Assembly (NCBI RefSeq): GCF_904831005.1 | Contig: NZ_LR882982.1 | Span: 3,348,001-3,412,000, forward strand | DNA from: Microbacterium hydrocarbonoxydans | GTDB taxonomy: Bacteria > Actinomycetota > Actinomycetes > Actinomycetales > Microbacteriaceae | Direction: 5' to 3' | DNA: 64,000 nucleotides | In this document: positions 33,155-41,200 of the stretch, piece by piece | Position numbering within the stretch: the first letter of the stretch is position 1 | Layout: each line of letters begins with the position of its first letter | Notes under the pieces: generated by a model | Seen by the model: only the letters and a program-made list of their open reading frames with translations | Database searches by the model: none | What the model was told of the DNA's origin: nothing | Translations under genes and position numbers: made by a program

Positions 33155-33445
33155 ATGTCCTTCCAGGCATACCTCGACAAGGTCGAGACGCAGACCGGCC
33201 TCACCCCTCGCCAGTTCATCGAACTCGCGAAGGAGCAGGGCTTCGACGAGACGACGAAGTCCACCGTCGTGCTCAACTGGCTCAAGCAGGACTACAGCCT
33301 CGGGCACGGCCACGCCCAGGCGATGGTCCACGTGATCCTCAAGGGACCGAAGATCAGCGACAAGCACGTCGGCAAGGGCGGGGCGCACGGCGATGCCTCA
33401 GACACGCTCTGGCTCGACGGCAAAGACAGCAACCCGAACGCCTGA
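33155..33445 (+). CDS. DUF4287 domain protein
   Basis: 96-aa small protein matching DUF4287: SFQAYLDKVETQTGLTPRQFIELAKEQG, then VVLNWLKQDYSLGHGHAQAMVHVI. The helical domain resembles a nucleoid or DNA-binding-like fold, but no activity is established. AGGAG precedes the ATG. Member of the probable ArsR-DUF5937-controlled operon. A DUF5655-type partner domain often found with it is absent; the C-terminus is a short Gly/Asp-rich tail. Confidence 0.88.
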   Translation: MSFQAYLDKVETQTGLTPRQFIELAKEQGFDETTKSTVVLNWLKQDYSLGHGHAQAMVHVILKGPKISDKHVGKGGAHGDASDTLWLDGKDSNPNA

Positions 33446-33460
33446 CACAGAGGAGCCACC

Positions 33461-34108
33461 ATGGCAGTCCGCGTCGACCTCAACATCTCACTCGACGGAT
33501 TCGCGACCACGACCGATCAGACACCCGAGAACCCCTTCGGCGATGACTGGCCCCGATTGGTGGCGGCGTATGCGGCCACCCGCACCTTCCGCGCACGGGT
33601 GCTGGGCGACGACTCGGGCGCCGGCACGACCGGGGTGGATGAGAAGTACGCGCAGGCGTACTTCGAGGGGATCGGCGCCGAGATCATGGGTGCAGGAATG
33701 TTCGGCCTGCATCAGAGGGAGGGGGACGACCCGCAGTGGCGCGGCTGGTGGGGTGACACTCCGCCGTTCGAAGTGCCGGTGTACGTGCTCACCCACACGC
33801 CGCGCGATTCGATCGAGTTCGCGAACGGCACCGTGTTCCACTTCGTCGATGCGGCACCGGAAGAGATCCTCGCGCGTGCGCTCGAGGCGGCAGGGGGCGG
33901 CGACGTGCGCATCGGCGGCGGCGTGCACGTCGTGCGGCAGTTCCTGCGCGCGGGGCTCGTCGACCGGATCCACTTCGCCGTGGCCCCTCTCGTGCTCGGC
34001 AGCGGGGAGCGGATCTGGGAGGGGATGCGGGGTCTCGAGAACGGCTACGAGTTCCGCTCGGAGGTCGCAGAGAGCGGCACCACCCATCTGACGTTCGAGC
34101 GCCGCTGA
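33461..34108 (+). CDS. Dihydrofolate reductase-like (RibD C-terminal) family protein
   Basis: 215-aa reductase-fold protein of the RibD_C/DHFR-like family: VDLNISLDGFATT at the N-terminus, a GIGAEIMGAGMF segment, VLTHTPRDSIEF, GGGVHVVRQFLRAGLVDRIHFAVAPLVLGSGERIWEG near the end. Such stand-alone proteins are NADPH-dependent reductases of unknown substrate, not folate enzymes. GAGGAG precedes the ATG. Last gene of the cupin/DUF4287 operon; the gene pair reductase plus DUF5937 repressor suggests a xenobiotic or flavin-type response. Confidence 0.85.
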   Translation: MAVRVDLNISLDGFATTTDQTPENPFGDDWPRLVAAYAATRTFRARVLGDDSGAGTTGVDEKYAQAYFEGIGAEIMGAGMFGLHQREGDDPQWRGWWGDTPPFEVPVYVLTHTPRDSIEFANGTVFHFVDAAPEEILARALEAAGGGDVRIGGGVHVVRQFLRAGLVDRIHFAVAPLVLGSGERIWEGMRGLENGYEFRSEVAESGTTHLTFERR

Positions 34109-34144
34109 GGCACCCCCCTCGACGGTCGGCATCGCCGCGGCCAG

Positions 34145-34150
34145 TAGGAT
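34145..34150 (+). promoter_or_regulatory. -10 element TAGGAT for menA
   Basis: TAGGAT ends seven bases before GTG 34158; leaderless start expected. Confidence 0.45.
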
Positions 34151-34157
34151 TCCCTGC

Positions 34158-35135
34158 GTGGCAGCATCCTCGAAGCGCAAGAAGAACCAGGTCCGCGTGA
34201 GCGGCAATCCCGCCAAGCGGGCCAGCGGAAGCCCCGCCAACCGGCCGGCCGTCGACGCGGGTCCGGTCACGGTGCGCGACTGGATCGGCGCCGCGCGACT
34301 GCGCACGCTGCCGCTCGCCGTCGCACCCGTCGTGATCGGCACGGGCGCCGCCCGCAGCACCGGACCGGAGTTCCACTGGGTGATCGCGCTCGCCTGCCTC
34401 GCGGTCGCCGTGCTGCTGCAGATCGGTGTGAACTTCACGAACGACTACAGCGACGGCATCCGCGGCACCGATGCGGTCAGGGTCGGCCCCGCACGCCTCA
34501 CAGCGTCGGGCCGGGTGAAGCCGCGCACGGTGCTGATCATCGGACTCGCGTTCTTCGCGCTCGCCGCGCTGGTCGGACTGGCGATCGTGATCCGCACGGA
34601 GCAGTGGTGGATGCTGGCCGTGGGCGCCGCCTGCATCGTCGCCGCCTGGTTCTACACGGGCGGCAAGCGCCCCTACGGCTATTACGGACTCGGCGAGGTC
34701 TTCGTCTTCGTGTTCTTCGGGCTGGTCGCGACGCTCGGCACGACGTGGGTGCAGGCGTTCGAGCTGCCGCAGCAGGCCTGGCTCGGAGCCATCGCCGCGG
34801 GGCTCTTCGCATGCGCGGTGCTGCTCGCCAACAATCTGCGCGACATCGATCAGGACCGTGCGGTCGGCAAGCGCACGCTCACGGTGCTCATCGGCCGGCG
34901 CGCCACGCAGGTGCTGTTCACGCTGTTCGTGCTCGCGCCGTTCGGCATCCTGGCGTTCCTCGCGCTGCTCTACCCGATCGCGTGGGTCGGGCTGCTGGCG
35001 CTGCTCGCCGGACTCCCGGCGATCCTCATCGTCTGGACCTACCGGCAGGCGAAGGAACTCGTGATCGCCCTGGCACTGACCTCGCTGACGGCGCTGCTCT
35101 ACGCCGGGGCGCTGTTCTGGGCGTTCGTGGGCTGA
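34158..35135 (+). CDS. menA: 1,4-dihydroxy-2-naphthoate polyprenyltransferase
   Basis: 325-aa UbiA-family membrane enzyme that attaches the isoprenoid chain to dihydroxynaphthoate, making demethylmenaquinone. Membrane segments number eight or nine. The first Asp motif is NFTNDYSDGIRGTD and the second NNLRDIDQDRAVGKRTL, both needed for Mg-prenyl diphosphate. A basic 35-residue N-terminal extension with an NPAKRASGSPANRP repeat is unusual. It works with menG and the polyprenyl synthase at 60-62 kb. It is convergent with DUF4229, a common neighbour in actinobacteria. Confidence 0.94.
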   Translation: MAASSKRKKNQVRVSGNPAKRASGSPANRPAVDAGPVTVRDWIGAARLRTLPLAVAPVVIGTGAARSTGPEFHWVIALACLAVAVLLQIGVNFTNDYSDGIRGTDAVRVGPARLTASGRVKPRTVLIIGLAFFALAALVGLAIVIRTEQWWMLAVGAACIVAAWFYTGGKRPYGYYGLGEVFVFVFFGLVATLGTTWVQAFELPQQAWLGAIAAGLFACAVLLANNLRDIDQDRAVGKRTLTVLIGRRATQVLFTLFVLAPFGILAFLALLYPIAWVGLLALLAGLPAILIVWTYRQAKELVIALALTSLTALLYAGALFWAFVG

Positions 35136-35166
35136 CGGTCGCTCGACGCGGCTGTCGGGCTCGCGC

Positions 35167-35481
35167 TCAGTCGCGCGCCGTCGAGCCGGTGGAGCCGGAG
35201 TCGGGTGCGGTGCCGTCGATCGCCTGATCCTCGGCATCCGCATCGGCCTGCGCGGCCTCGCTGCGCCCACCGCGGCGCTCGACCAGGCGCGCTGACGCGT
35301 CGGCGAGCGGGGCGCGCAGGAAGATCATCGAGATGCTCACGCCGATGAGCGCGGCGAAGATCGCCGCGAGCCACCAGAACTCCCGGAAGATCGGGAAGAA
35401 GAACCAGAGCACGGCCAGCGGAACGAGGAACGCCAACAGCCGCAGCACGGTGTAGACGAGGAAAGGCGCACGGTTCTTCAC
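35167..35481 (-). CDS. DUF4229 membrane protein
   Basis: 104-aa protein with two close hydrophobic segments (residues 8-28 and 34-53, rich in Phe/Trp) and an acidic Ala/Asp-rich cytoplasmic tail. It matches DUF4229, which often lies next to menA in actinobacteria; function unknown. Start is the GTG six bases after TAGACT. Confidence 0.85.
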   Translation of the reverse strand: MKNRAPFLVYTVLRLLAFLVPLAVLWFFFPIFREFWWLAAIFAALIGVSISMIFLRAPLADASARLVERRGGRSEAAQADADAEDQAIDGTAPDSGSTGSTARD

Positions 35482-35487
35482 CTGAAC

Positions 35488-35493
35488 AGTCTA
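35488..35493 (-). promoter_or_regulatory. -10 element TAGACT for DUF4229
   Basis: On the minus strand TAGACT ends six bases before GTG 35481. Confidence 0.5.
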
Positions 35494-35529
35494 CGTTCGC
35501 GCGCTGAGGCGCCGGCTGAGAGCGTGAGG

Positions 35530-36423
35530 TCAGGAGTCGATTCCGAGAGTGGCGAGCGGGATGCCGCGCACGACTCGATGCCACGGGTGCTCGCCCAGCG
35601 ACCACAGCAGTTGCGCATCGAGGTCGAGGGCGAGGTCTTCGCAGCCGACCGGCAGCGGCATCCGATCGCGCACCAGGGCGTCGCGGCGTCCGGTCCACAG
35701 CGCCCCGGGGTGCATGCGATCGGATTGCGACACGAAGTGGCGCTCGCCCCAGCGCACGGCTCCCTGCATGCGGGGGAGCCCTGGCGAGAACCGATCCTGC
35801 TCCTCGAAGCGGCCGTCGTCGGTCTCGGGAACAGTGAACTCGGCGATACGGCCGGTGTCGGTCGTCAGGTACTCGCCGATCAGCACCCGGCGCAGCGGCT
35901 CACCATCGGCATCGAACACGCGGCCGAGGTACGAGCAGCGCAGGTCGATCGGATGCACGCGTGTGCGCACGGCGACCAGAGCGGATGCGCGCAGGCCGCG
36001 CCCTGAGGCCCCGGCGACTCGACGCGCATCAGCGCCGCGCACGCGCCTGAGGTCTGAGAGGTCGAACTCCCAGATGCCGCGTCCGGTCGCCGCGACGAAC
36101 AGGCGATCGCCGAACCATGCGAGACCGCCGGCATGGATGGGAGCCGGCTGCAGCGTGCCGTCTTCGTCGATCGCGAGCAGCACATCGAGATGTCGCGAGC
36201 GTTCGAGATCGACGAATGCGACCCGTGAGGCGAGGTGGGTGCCGTCGAGCTTCTGGCGGAACCAGCTCACCGCGAGCGTGCGGCGACCCTGCCATTCGCC
36301 GAGGTCGACACCCTGCGGATACCACCGGCGGGTCCAGGTGCGCGCGCTCAGCCAGCGCAGATCGACCGTGCCGCGGCGCCTCTGGCGCACCGGGCGCCAC
36401 GTCGTTCCGAACGGCCAGAGCAT
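35530..36423 (-). CDS. Hypothetical protein, possible beta-propeller fold
   Basis: 297-aa soluble protein without a family I recognise. The sequence has repeated blade-like stretches (GLAWFGDRLFVAATGRGIWEFDL; SYLGRVFDADGEPLRRVL; QGAVRWGERHFVSQS), which suggest a propeller reading of a value along a path. Clean coding frame, Arg-rich N-terminus (RPVRQRRRG). ATG 36423 is seven bases after GACGAT; an alternative ATG nine bases upstream is possible. It is divergent from the glycopolymer cluster but may not belong to it. Confidence 0.6.
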   Translation of the reverse strand: MLWPFGTTWRPVRQRRRGTVDLRWLSARTWTRRWYPQGVDLGEWQGRRTLAVSWFRQKLDGTHLASRVAFVDLERSRHLDVLLAIDEDGTLQPAPIHAGGLAWFGDRLFVAATGRGIWEFDLSDLRRVRGADARRVAGASGRGLRASALVAVRTRVHPIDLRCSYLGRVFDADGEPLRRVLIGEYLTTDTGRIAEFTVPETDDGRFEEQDRFSPGLPRMQGAVRWGERHFVSQSDRMHPGALWTGRRDALVRDRMPLPVGCEDLALDLDAQLLWSLGEHPWHRVVRGIPLATLGIDS

Positions 36424-36566
36424 GTGACCCATCGTCGCCGATCGGCGCGACCGATGCGAACTCGCGATGCGAGCTCGGGGCGCCGGACACCTCGCGTTCA
36501 CCTCGTCGCCTCCGACCGGCAACGAACGGCTGGCACCATTCCGAGACCGTCCACCCCGGGAGTCCC

Positions 36567-37595
36567 GTGCGCACACCGCTCGTCACCGTCATCCTTCCTG
36601 CCAAGGACGCGGGCTCGTACATCGGCACGACGCTCGAGACGTTGACGCGGCAGTTCGACGACCCGGCGTCGGTGAAGCTGGTCGCGATCGACGACGGCTC
36701 GCGAGACGGCACCGGCGCCCTGATGCGGCGGTACGCAGAGCGGTTCGAGCACGCGGAGGTCATCACCAACCCGGTTCCGCGCGGGCTCGCGACAGCGCGG
36801 AACCAGGGGCTCGAGCACGTCGAGGGGCACGCGTTCGCGTTTCTCGACGGCGACGACTGGATGCAGCCGCGCCGTCTCGACGTGCTCGTGCGCCGCCTCG
36901 ACGAGCTCGGCTGCGACTTCGTGCGCACCGACCACGTGACGGTGACCGACGGCGCGCGGGTGCTGAAGCCCGCGCCGTACGCATGGCGCGGTGTCGTCGC
37001 CTCGCCCCGCGATGCGATCCTGCCCGAAGACCAGCCGACGATGATCGACTACCCGTTCGCCTGGGCGGGCATCATGCATCGCCGGGTGCTCGATGACGGG
37101 CTGGCCTCATTCACCCCTGGACTCTTCACGGCCGAGGACCGGCCGTGGATCTGGCGGCTGCACCTGCACGCGCGCTCGTTCGCGGTGGTCGACGCGCCCG
37201 CGCTGCTCTACCGGCGGGGAGTCGCGACCTCGCTCACGCAGATCCGCGACCGCCGCCAGCTCGACTTCGTGCGGGCCATGCACGAGGTCCTCGACATCGT
37301 CGGATCGGATGCCGAGGCAGAACGCTTCCTCCCCAAAGCCGTCTGGACCACGCTCGCCCTGAGCTCGCGGCATCTGGTGCGCGCGCGGCGTATGGCGCCT
37401 GCGCTGCGCGGCGAGATGCGCACCGGCATCCGAGGTCTTCTGGCGCGTCTGCCCGAGGGCGAGACGCAGACGGTGCTGGCTCGCCTCGACGGCCCGCGGC
37501 GTCGTGTTCTCGCTTCGCTGCTGCGCACAGTGGGTGCAGACAGGCCGGGCATCGACACGACGGCCGCGACCGACACGGCGAGGAGCCGCGCATGA
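36567..37595 (+). CDS. Glycosyltransferase family 2
   Basis: 342-aa GT-A enzyme: VTVILPAKDAGSYIGTTLETL (nucleotide-sugar site), AIDDGSRDGT, LATARNQGLEH, and FLDGDDWM (DXD-like metal site). The C-terminal 90 residues are helical and basic. First gene of the nonulosonic-acid cluster, with GGGAG before the GTG. Its stop overlaps the ATG of the next gene by four bases, so the two are coupled. It may start or decorate a cell-surface glycopolymer. Confidence 0.88.
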   Translation: MRTPLVTVILPAKDAGSYIGTTLETLTRQFDDPASVKLVAIDDGSRDGTGALMRRYAERFEHAEVITNPVPRGLATARNQGLEHVEGHAFAFLDGDDWMQPRRLDVLVRRLDELGCDFVRTDHVTVTDGARVLKPAPYAWRGVVASPRDAILPEDQPTMIDYPFAWAGIMHRRVLDDGLASFTPGLFTAEDRPWIWRLHLHARSFAVVDAPALLYRRGVATSLTQIRDRRQLDFVRAMHEVLDIVGSDAEAERFLPKAVWTTLALSSRHLVRARRMAPALRGEMRTGIRGLLARLPEGETQTVLARLDGPRRRVLASLLRTVGADRPGIDTTAATDTARSRA

Positions 37596-38974
37596 CGCAG
37601 CTGTTCGCGCTGCACAGCGCCTACGGACTCTCGACCGCGGCCGCCGCGATCGACGGGGGACTCCTGGGCGAGCGGGGTGAGCGTCTGCTGGTGCCGTTCC
37701 ACTCGGCCCGCGTGCCCGAGACCTCGGTCGGCATCGTCGACGATCCCGCTCTCTCGAGTCTGCGCGCGCGCTTCGACCGGGTGGAGGACCTCGATCGGCT
37801 GCTCGGGCCGCTGCACCCAGGCTCGTGGCAGCCTGAAACCGCAGACCTCCCGCTGCTGCGACGCCTGCTGACCCGCGCCTGGAACCTCGACGACGACCTC
37901 GAGATCCTGGTGCAGAGCCCGCAGGTCGCTCCGGCGCACACTCTGATGCTCGTATTCCCGCACGCGCGCATCACGATCATCGGCGACGGGCTGATGACGT
38001 ACTCGCCGATGCGCATCACGCTGCCGCATACGGTGACCGCGCGCATCGGCCGTGTCGTGCACGCCGACGTCGTGCCCGGCGTCGCGCCGCTCGTCGGAGC
38101 CCCGCACGCCGAGACGATCCCGGTGCCGCCGGCGCTGTTCGGCTCGGTGCTGAGCGAGGTCGCGGATGCCGTGCCCGAGGCCGCGGAACTCGACAGCGCC
38201 GCCGCGGCCGACGATGCCGCGCGTCTCGACGGGAGCTCGTCGACCGTGCTCGTGCTCGGGCAGTACCTGTCGGCGCTGGGACTCGTGAGCGAGGCCGAGG
38301 AGATCGCCCTGCAGACCGCGATGATCGACAGGGCCGCCGCCTACGGCCCACGCAGCATCGTGTTCAAGCCGCATCCCTCTGCCCCTCCGCTCATCACCGA
38401 CGCCCTGCGTGACCGAGCTCGCGCCCGCGGGGTCGGCTTCCGCGAGTATCGCGGGGGACTCTCGGCCGAGATGCTCGCGCAGAGACTCGACGCGCGCGCG
38501 GTGATCGCCGGGTTCTCCACAGCCCTTCCGACCGTGCGAGCGGTGTTCGGCAGAGAGATCGACGCTGTCGGCGCCGACACCGTGCTCGCGCGCCTGTCGC
38601 CCTATGAGAACAGCAACCGGGTGCCCGCCACGATCGTCGACGCACTCACCCGGGCGGATTCTCGGTATCGGGACGCCGAGCGGATGCAGTTGCTGATCGA
38701 CACCGTCGGATACGTGATGCAGCCGCAGGTGGCGCGTCATCTGCGGCCACGGGCAGAGGGACTGCTCGCAGACATGGATCCGGCCGATCGATCGCGGTAC
38801 TTCAGCGGCGAGCGACTGGCCGAGCTGCGACTGCCCGGAGCGCCGACCGAGAGGATCGCGCGGCGCGCGTTGCGGCCGGCGGGCGGCGTGGGTCGGGTGG
38901 AGGAGCTTCGGCTGACGGTGCGGGGAGCGCGGCGGCGTCTGGGCCGAGCGTGGAGAGCGATCAGAGGACGGTGA
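37592..38974 (+). CDS. Polysialyltransferase-like glycosyltransferase
   Basis: 460-aa GT-B-like protein resembling the bacterial alpha-2,8-polysialyltransferase family. Hallmarks seen are IIGDGLMTY (the acidic-acidic-Gly motif, here GDG) and FKPHPSAPP (the HP motif contacting CMP-sugar). The substrate is expected to be a CMP-activated nonulosonic acid made by the next two genes. Cytosolic face, basic C-terminal tail (RGARRRLGRAWRAIRGR) possibly binding membrane. ATGA overlap with the GT2 gene; 4 bp before the cytidylyltransferase. Confidence 0.82.
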   Translation: MTQLFALHSAYGLSTAAAAIDGGLLGERGERLLVPFHSARVPETSVGIVDDPALSSLRARFDRVEDLDRLLGPLHPGSWQPETADLPLLRRLLTRAWNLDDDLEILVQSPQVAPAHTLMLVFPHARITIIGDGLMTYSPMRITLPHTVTARIGRVVHADVVPGVAPLVGAPHAETIPVPPALFGSVLSEVADAVPEAAELDSAAAADDAARLDGSSSTVLVLGQYLSALGLVSEAEEIALQTAMIDRAAAYGPRSIVFKPHPSAPPLITDALRDRARARGVGFREYRGGLSAEMLAQRLDARAVIAGFSTALPTVRAVFGREIDAVGADTVLARLSPYENSNRVPATIVDALTRADSRYRDAERMQLLIDTVGYVMQPQVARHLRPRAEGLLADMDPADRSRYFSGERLAELRLPGAPTERIARRALRPAGGVGRVEELRLTVRGARRRLGRAWRAIRGR

Positions 38975-38978
38975 CGGG

Positions 38979-40220
38979 ATGACTCCCGAGACGACGAACA
39001 CGACGACGAGCGTCGCGACGAGCGCGGCGACGAGCACGATTCCGGTGCAGGGCGCCGCGGTCAGGACCGTCGCGATCATTCCCGCCCGCGGCGGATCCCG
39101 GGGCGTCCCGCGCAAGAACGTGCGCCGGGTCGGCGGGGTGCCGCTCGTCGAGCGCGCGGTGCGCAGTGCGCTCGCATCCGGTCGCGCCGATCTCGTCGTG
39201 GTGTCGACCGACGACGACGAGATCGCGGCGGTCGGGGCGGCCGCCGGGGCGCGGATCGTGCGCAGACCCGCCGCCCTCTCGGGAGACACGGCCTCGTCGG
39301 AGAGCGCGATCCTGCACGCTCTCGACGAGCTCGAACGGGTGGGCCAGCGGTTCGATGTCGTGGCCTTCCTGCAGGCCACCTCGCCCTTCATCCCGAGCGA
39401 CGCGCTCGCGTCGGCGATCTCGCACATCGCCGAAGACCGGGCCGATTCGGTGTTCGCCGCCTACGAGACCTATGGGTTCCTCTGGGGCAGGGCCGAGGCG
39501 GGCAGCGCTGATGAGGGCGCAGCCGTCGCCCTCAATCATGACGCCGGACACCGGCCTCGCCGACAGGACCGCGCACCGCACTTCCTCGAGACCGGAGCGT
39601 TCTACGTCTTCCGCGCCGACGGCTTCCGTGCGGCGAAGCACCGGTTCTTCGGCCGCATCCGCATCGCCGAGGTGCCCGAGTGGTCGGCGATCGAGATCGA
39701 CGACGAGCAGCAGCTGCGCATGGCCAGGGCGCTCGCCGCACTCTACGAGTCGCCCGAGCGGATACCGGTTCGTGCGGTCGTCACGGACTTCGACGGAGTC
39801 CACACCGACGACACGGCGACCATCGACGCCCACGGCGTCGAGCGCGTGCGCGTCAGCCGCGAGGACGGGATGGGGGTGTCGCTGCTGCGCAAGGCCGGCA
39901 TCCCGATGCTCATCCTCTCGACCGAGGTGAATCCGGTGGTGCGCGCGCGAGCCGACAAGCTGCGGGTGCCCGTGCTGCACGGAATCGACGACAAGGAGTC
40001 GGCGCTGCGCGCGTGGGCCGAGGAGAACGGCATCCCGCTCGCCGACATCGCCTACCTCGGCAACGACGTCAACGACCTGCCTGCGCTGCGCATCGTCGGC
40101 TGGCCCGTCGCGGTCGCCAACGCCCACCCGCTCGTGATCGACGCGGCACGCGTGGTGCTGCGCCGGGTGGGCGGCCAGGGCGCCGTGCGCGAGCTGATCG
40201 AGCGAGTGTTGCCGGCCTGA
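38979..40220 (+). CDS. neuA: Acylneuraminate cytidylyltransferase fused to a KdsC-like HAD phosphatase
   Basis: 413-aa two-domain protein. Residues 28-255 are a CMP-sialate/CMP-Kdn synthetase (IIPARGGSRGVPRKN nucleotide loop; FLQATSPF; LETGAFYVF; EWSAIEIDDEQQL). Residues 265-410 are a cap-less C0-type HAD phosphatase (TDFDGVHTDD with both Asp; LSTE; KESALRAWAEENG; YLGNDVNDLPAL), most like KdsC and Kdn/Neu 9-phosphate phosphatases. The fusion would dephosphorylate a 9-phosphate and activate the free acid with CTP. Starts at ATG 38979 with a Thr-rich 25-residue lead. Confidence 0.88.
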   Translation: MTPETTNTTTSVATSAATSTIPVQGAAVRTVAIIPARGGSRGVPRKNVRRVGGVPLVERAVRSALASGRADLVVVSTDDDEIAAVGAAAGARIVRRPAALSGDTASSESAILHALDELERVGQRFDVVAFLQATSPFIPSDALASAISHIAEDRADSVFAAYETYGFLWGRAEAGSADEGAAVALNHDAGHRPRRQDRAPHFLETGAFYVFRADGFRAAKHRFFGRIRIAEVPEWSAIEIDDEQQLRMARALAALYESPERIPVRAVVTDFDGVHTDDTATIDAHGVERVRVSREDGMGVSLLRKAGIPMLILSTEVNPVVRARADKLRVPVLHGIDDKESALRAWAEENGIPLADIAYLGNDVNDLPALRIVGWPVAVANAHPLVIDAARVVLRRVGGQGAVRELIERVLPA

Positions 40221-40304
40221 CCGACTCCGGTAACCCTCAGGTCTCCGGTCGTTCACACTCGGCGCGTACCCAGGGAGAAGGCCATTTCGACCACCGGAGG
40301 AATC

Positions 40305-41177
40305 ATGACTGTCAGCATCGGCTCGCGCGTCATCGGAGGCGGTCACCCCGCCTATGTCATCGCAGAGATCGGCCTGAACCACAACGGTGACGTCGACATC
40401 GCCAAGCGGCTGATCGATGTCGCGGCGAAGGCGGGCGCCGACGCCGTGAAGTTCCAGAAGCGCACCCCCGAGATCTCGACGCCCGAGCACATGCGCGACG
40501 TGCCGCGTGAGACGCCCTGGGGCACGATGAGCTACCTCGACTACCGCCGTCGCGTCGAGTTCGGCCGCGACGAGTACATCGCCATCGGCGACCATGCCAC
40601 GATGCAGGGACTCGACTGGTTCGCCTCGCCGTGGGACGTGCCGAGCGTCGACTTCCTCGAAGACCTCAATGTCACCGCGCACAAGGTGGCCTCGGCCAGC
40701 CTCACCGACACCGAGCTGCTCATCGCGCTGCGCGAGACGGGCAAGCCGATCATCCTGTCGACCGGCATGTCGACGATCGAGCAGATCGACCGCGCGCTGG
40801 CCACCCTCGGAACCGACCGGGTCGTGCTGATGCACGCCACCTCGACCTACCCGCTGGAGCCGGAAGAGGCCAACCTGCGCGCGATCGCGACCCTGCGCGA
40901 CCGCTACCCCGGCGTGCCCGTCGGCTACTCGGGCCACGAGCGCGGCCTGCAGATCTCGCTCGCCGCCGTCGCGATCGGGGCGGTCGCGGTCGAACGCCAC
41001 ATCACGCTCGACCGCACGATGTGGGGATCCGACCACGCGGCATCCCTCGAGCCCACGGGCCTCGAGCACCTGGTGCGCGATATCCGCGTGATCGAGATGG
41101 CGCTGGGCGACGGCGTCAAGCGCGTGTTCGACAGCGAGCGCGCGCCGATGGCGAAGCTGCGTCGCATCTCTGCATGA
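40305..41177 (+). CDS. neuB: NeuB-type nonulosonate synthase without SAF domain
   Basis: 290-aa TIM-barrel synthase condensing phosphoenolpyruvate with a 6-carbon sugar (ManNAc, or mannose-6-phosphate in Kdn synthases). Seen: IAEIGLNHNGDVDIAKRLID, AVKFQKRTPEIS, FASPWDVPSVDFL, KVASASLTDTELL, STGMSTIEQI, GYSGHERGLQISLAAVAIGA, HITLDRTMWGSDHAASLEP. It stops about 50-60 residues short of typical NeuB and lacks the C-terminal SAF/antifreeze domain that caps the partner active site. GGAGGAAT precedes the ATG. Next gene overlaps or follows by 23 bp. Confidence 0.92.
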   Translation: MTVSIGSRVIGGGHPAYVIAEIGLNHNGDVDIAKRLIDVAAKAGADAVKFQKRTPEISTPEHMRDVPRETPWGTMSYLDYRRRVEFGRDEYIAIGDHATMQGLDWFASPWDVPSVDFLEDLNVTAHKVASASLTDTELLIALRETGKPIILSTGMSTIEQIDRALATLGTDRVVLMHATSTYPLEPEEANLRAIATLRDRYPGVPVGYSGHERGLQISLAAVAIGAVAVERHITLDRTMWGSDHAASLEPTGLEHLVRDIRVIEMALGDGVKRVFDSERAPMAKLRRISA

Positions 41178-41200
41178 TGGCCACGGGGATCGGAGAGGGC

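Noticed and set aside
36117..36566. A 150-residue N-terminal extension of the GT2 protein
   Set aside because: It is the antisense of the 35.5-36.4 kb gene, with shadow composition; GGGAG before GTG 36567 marks the real start.
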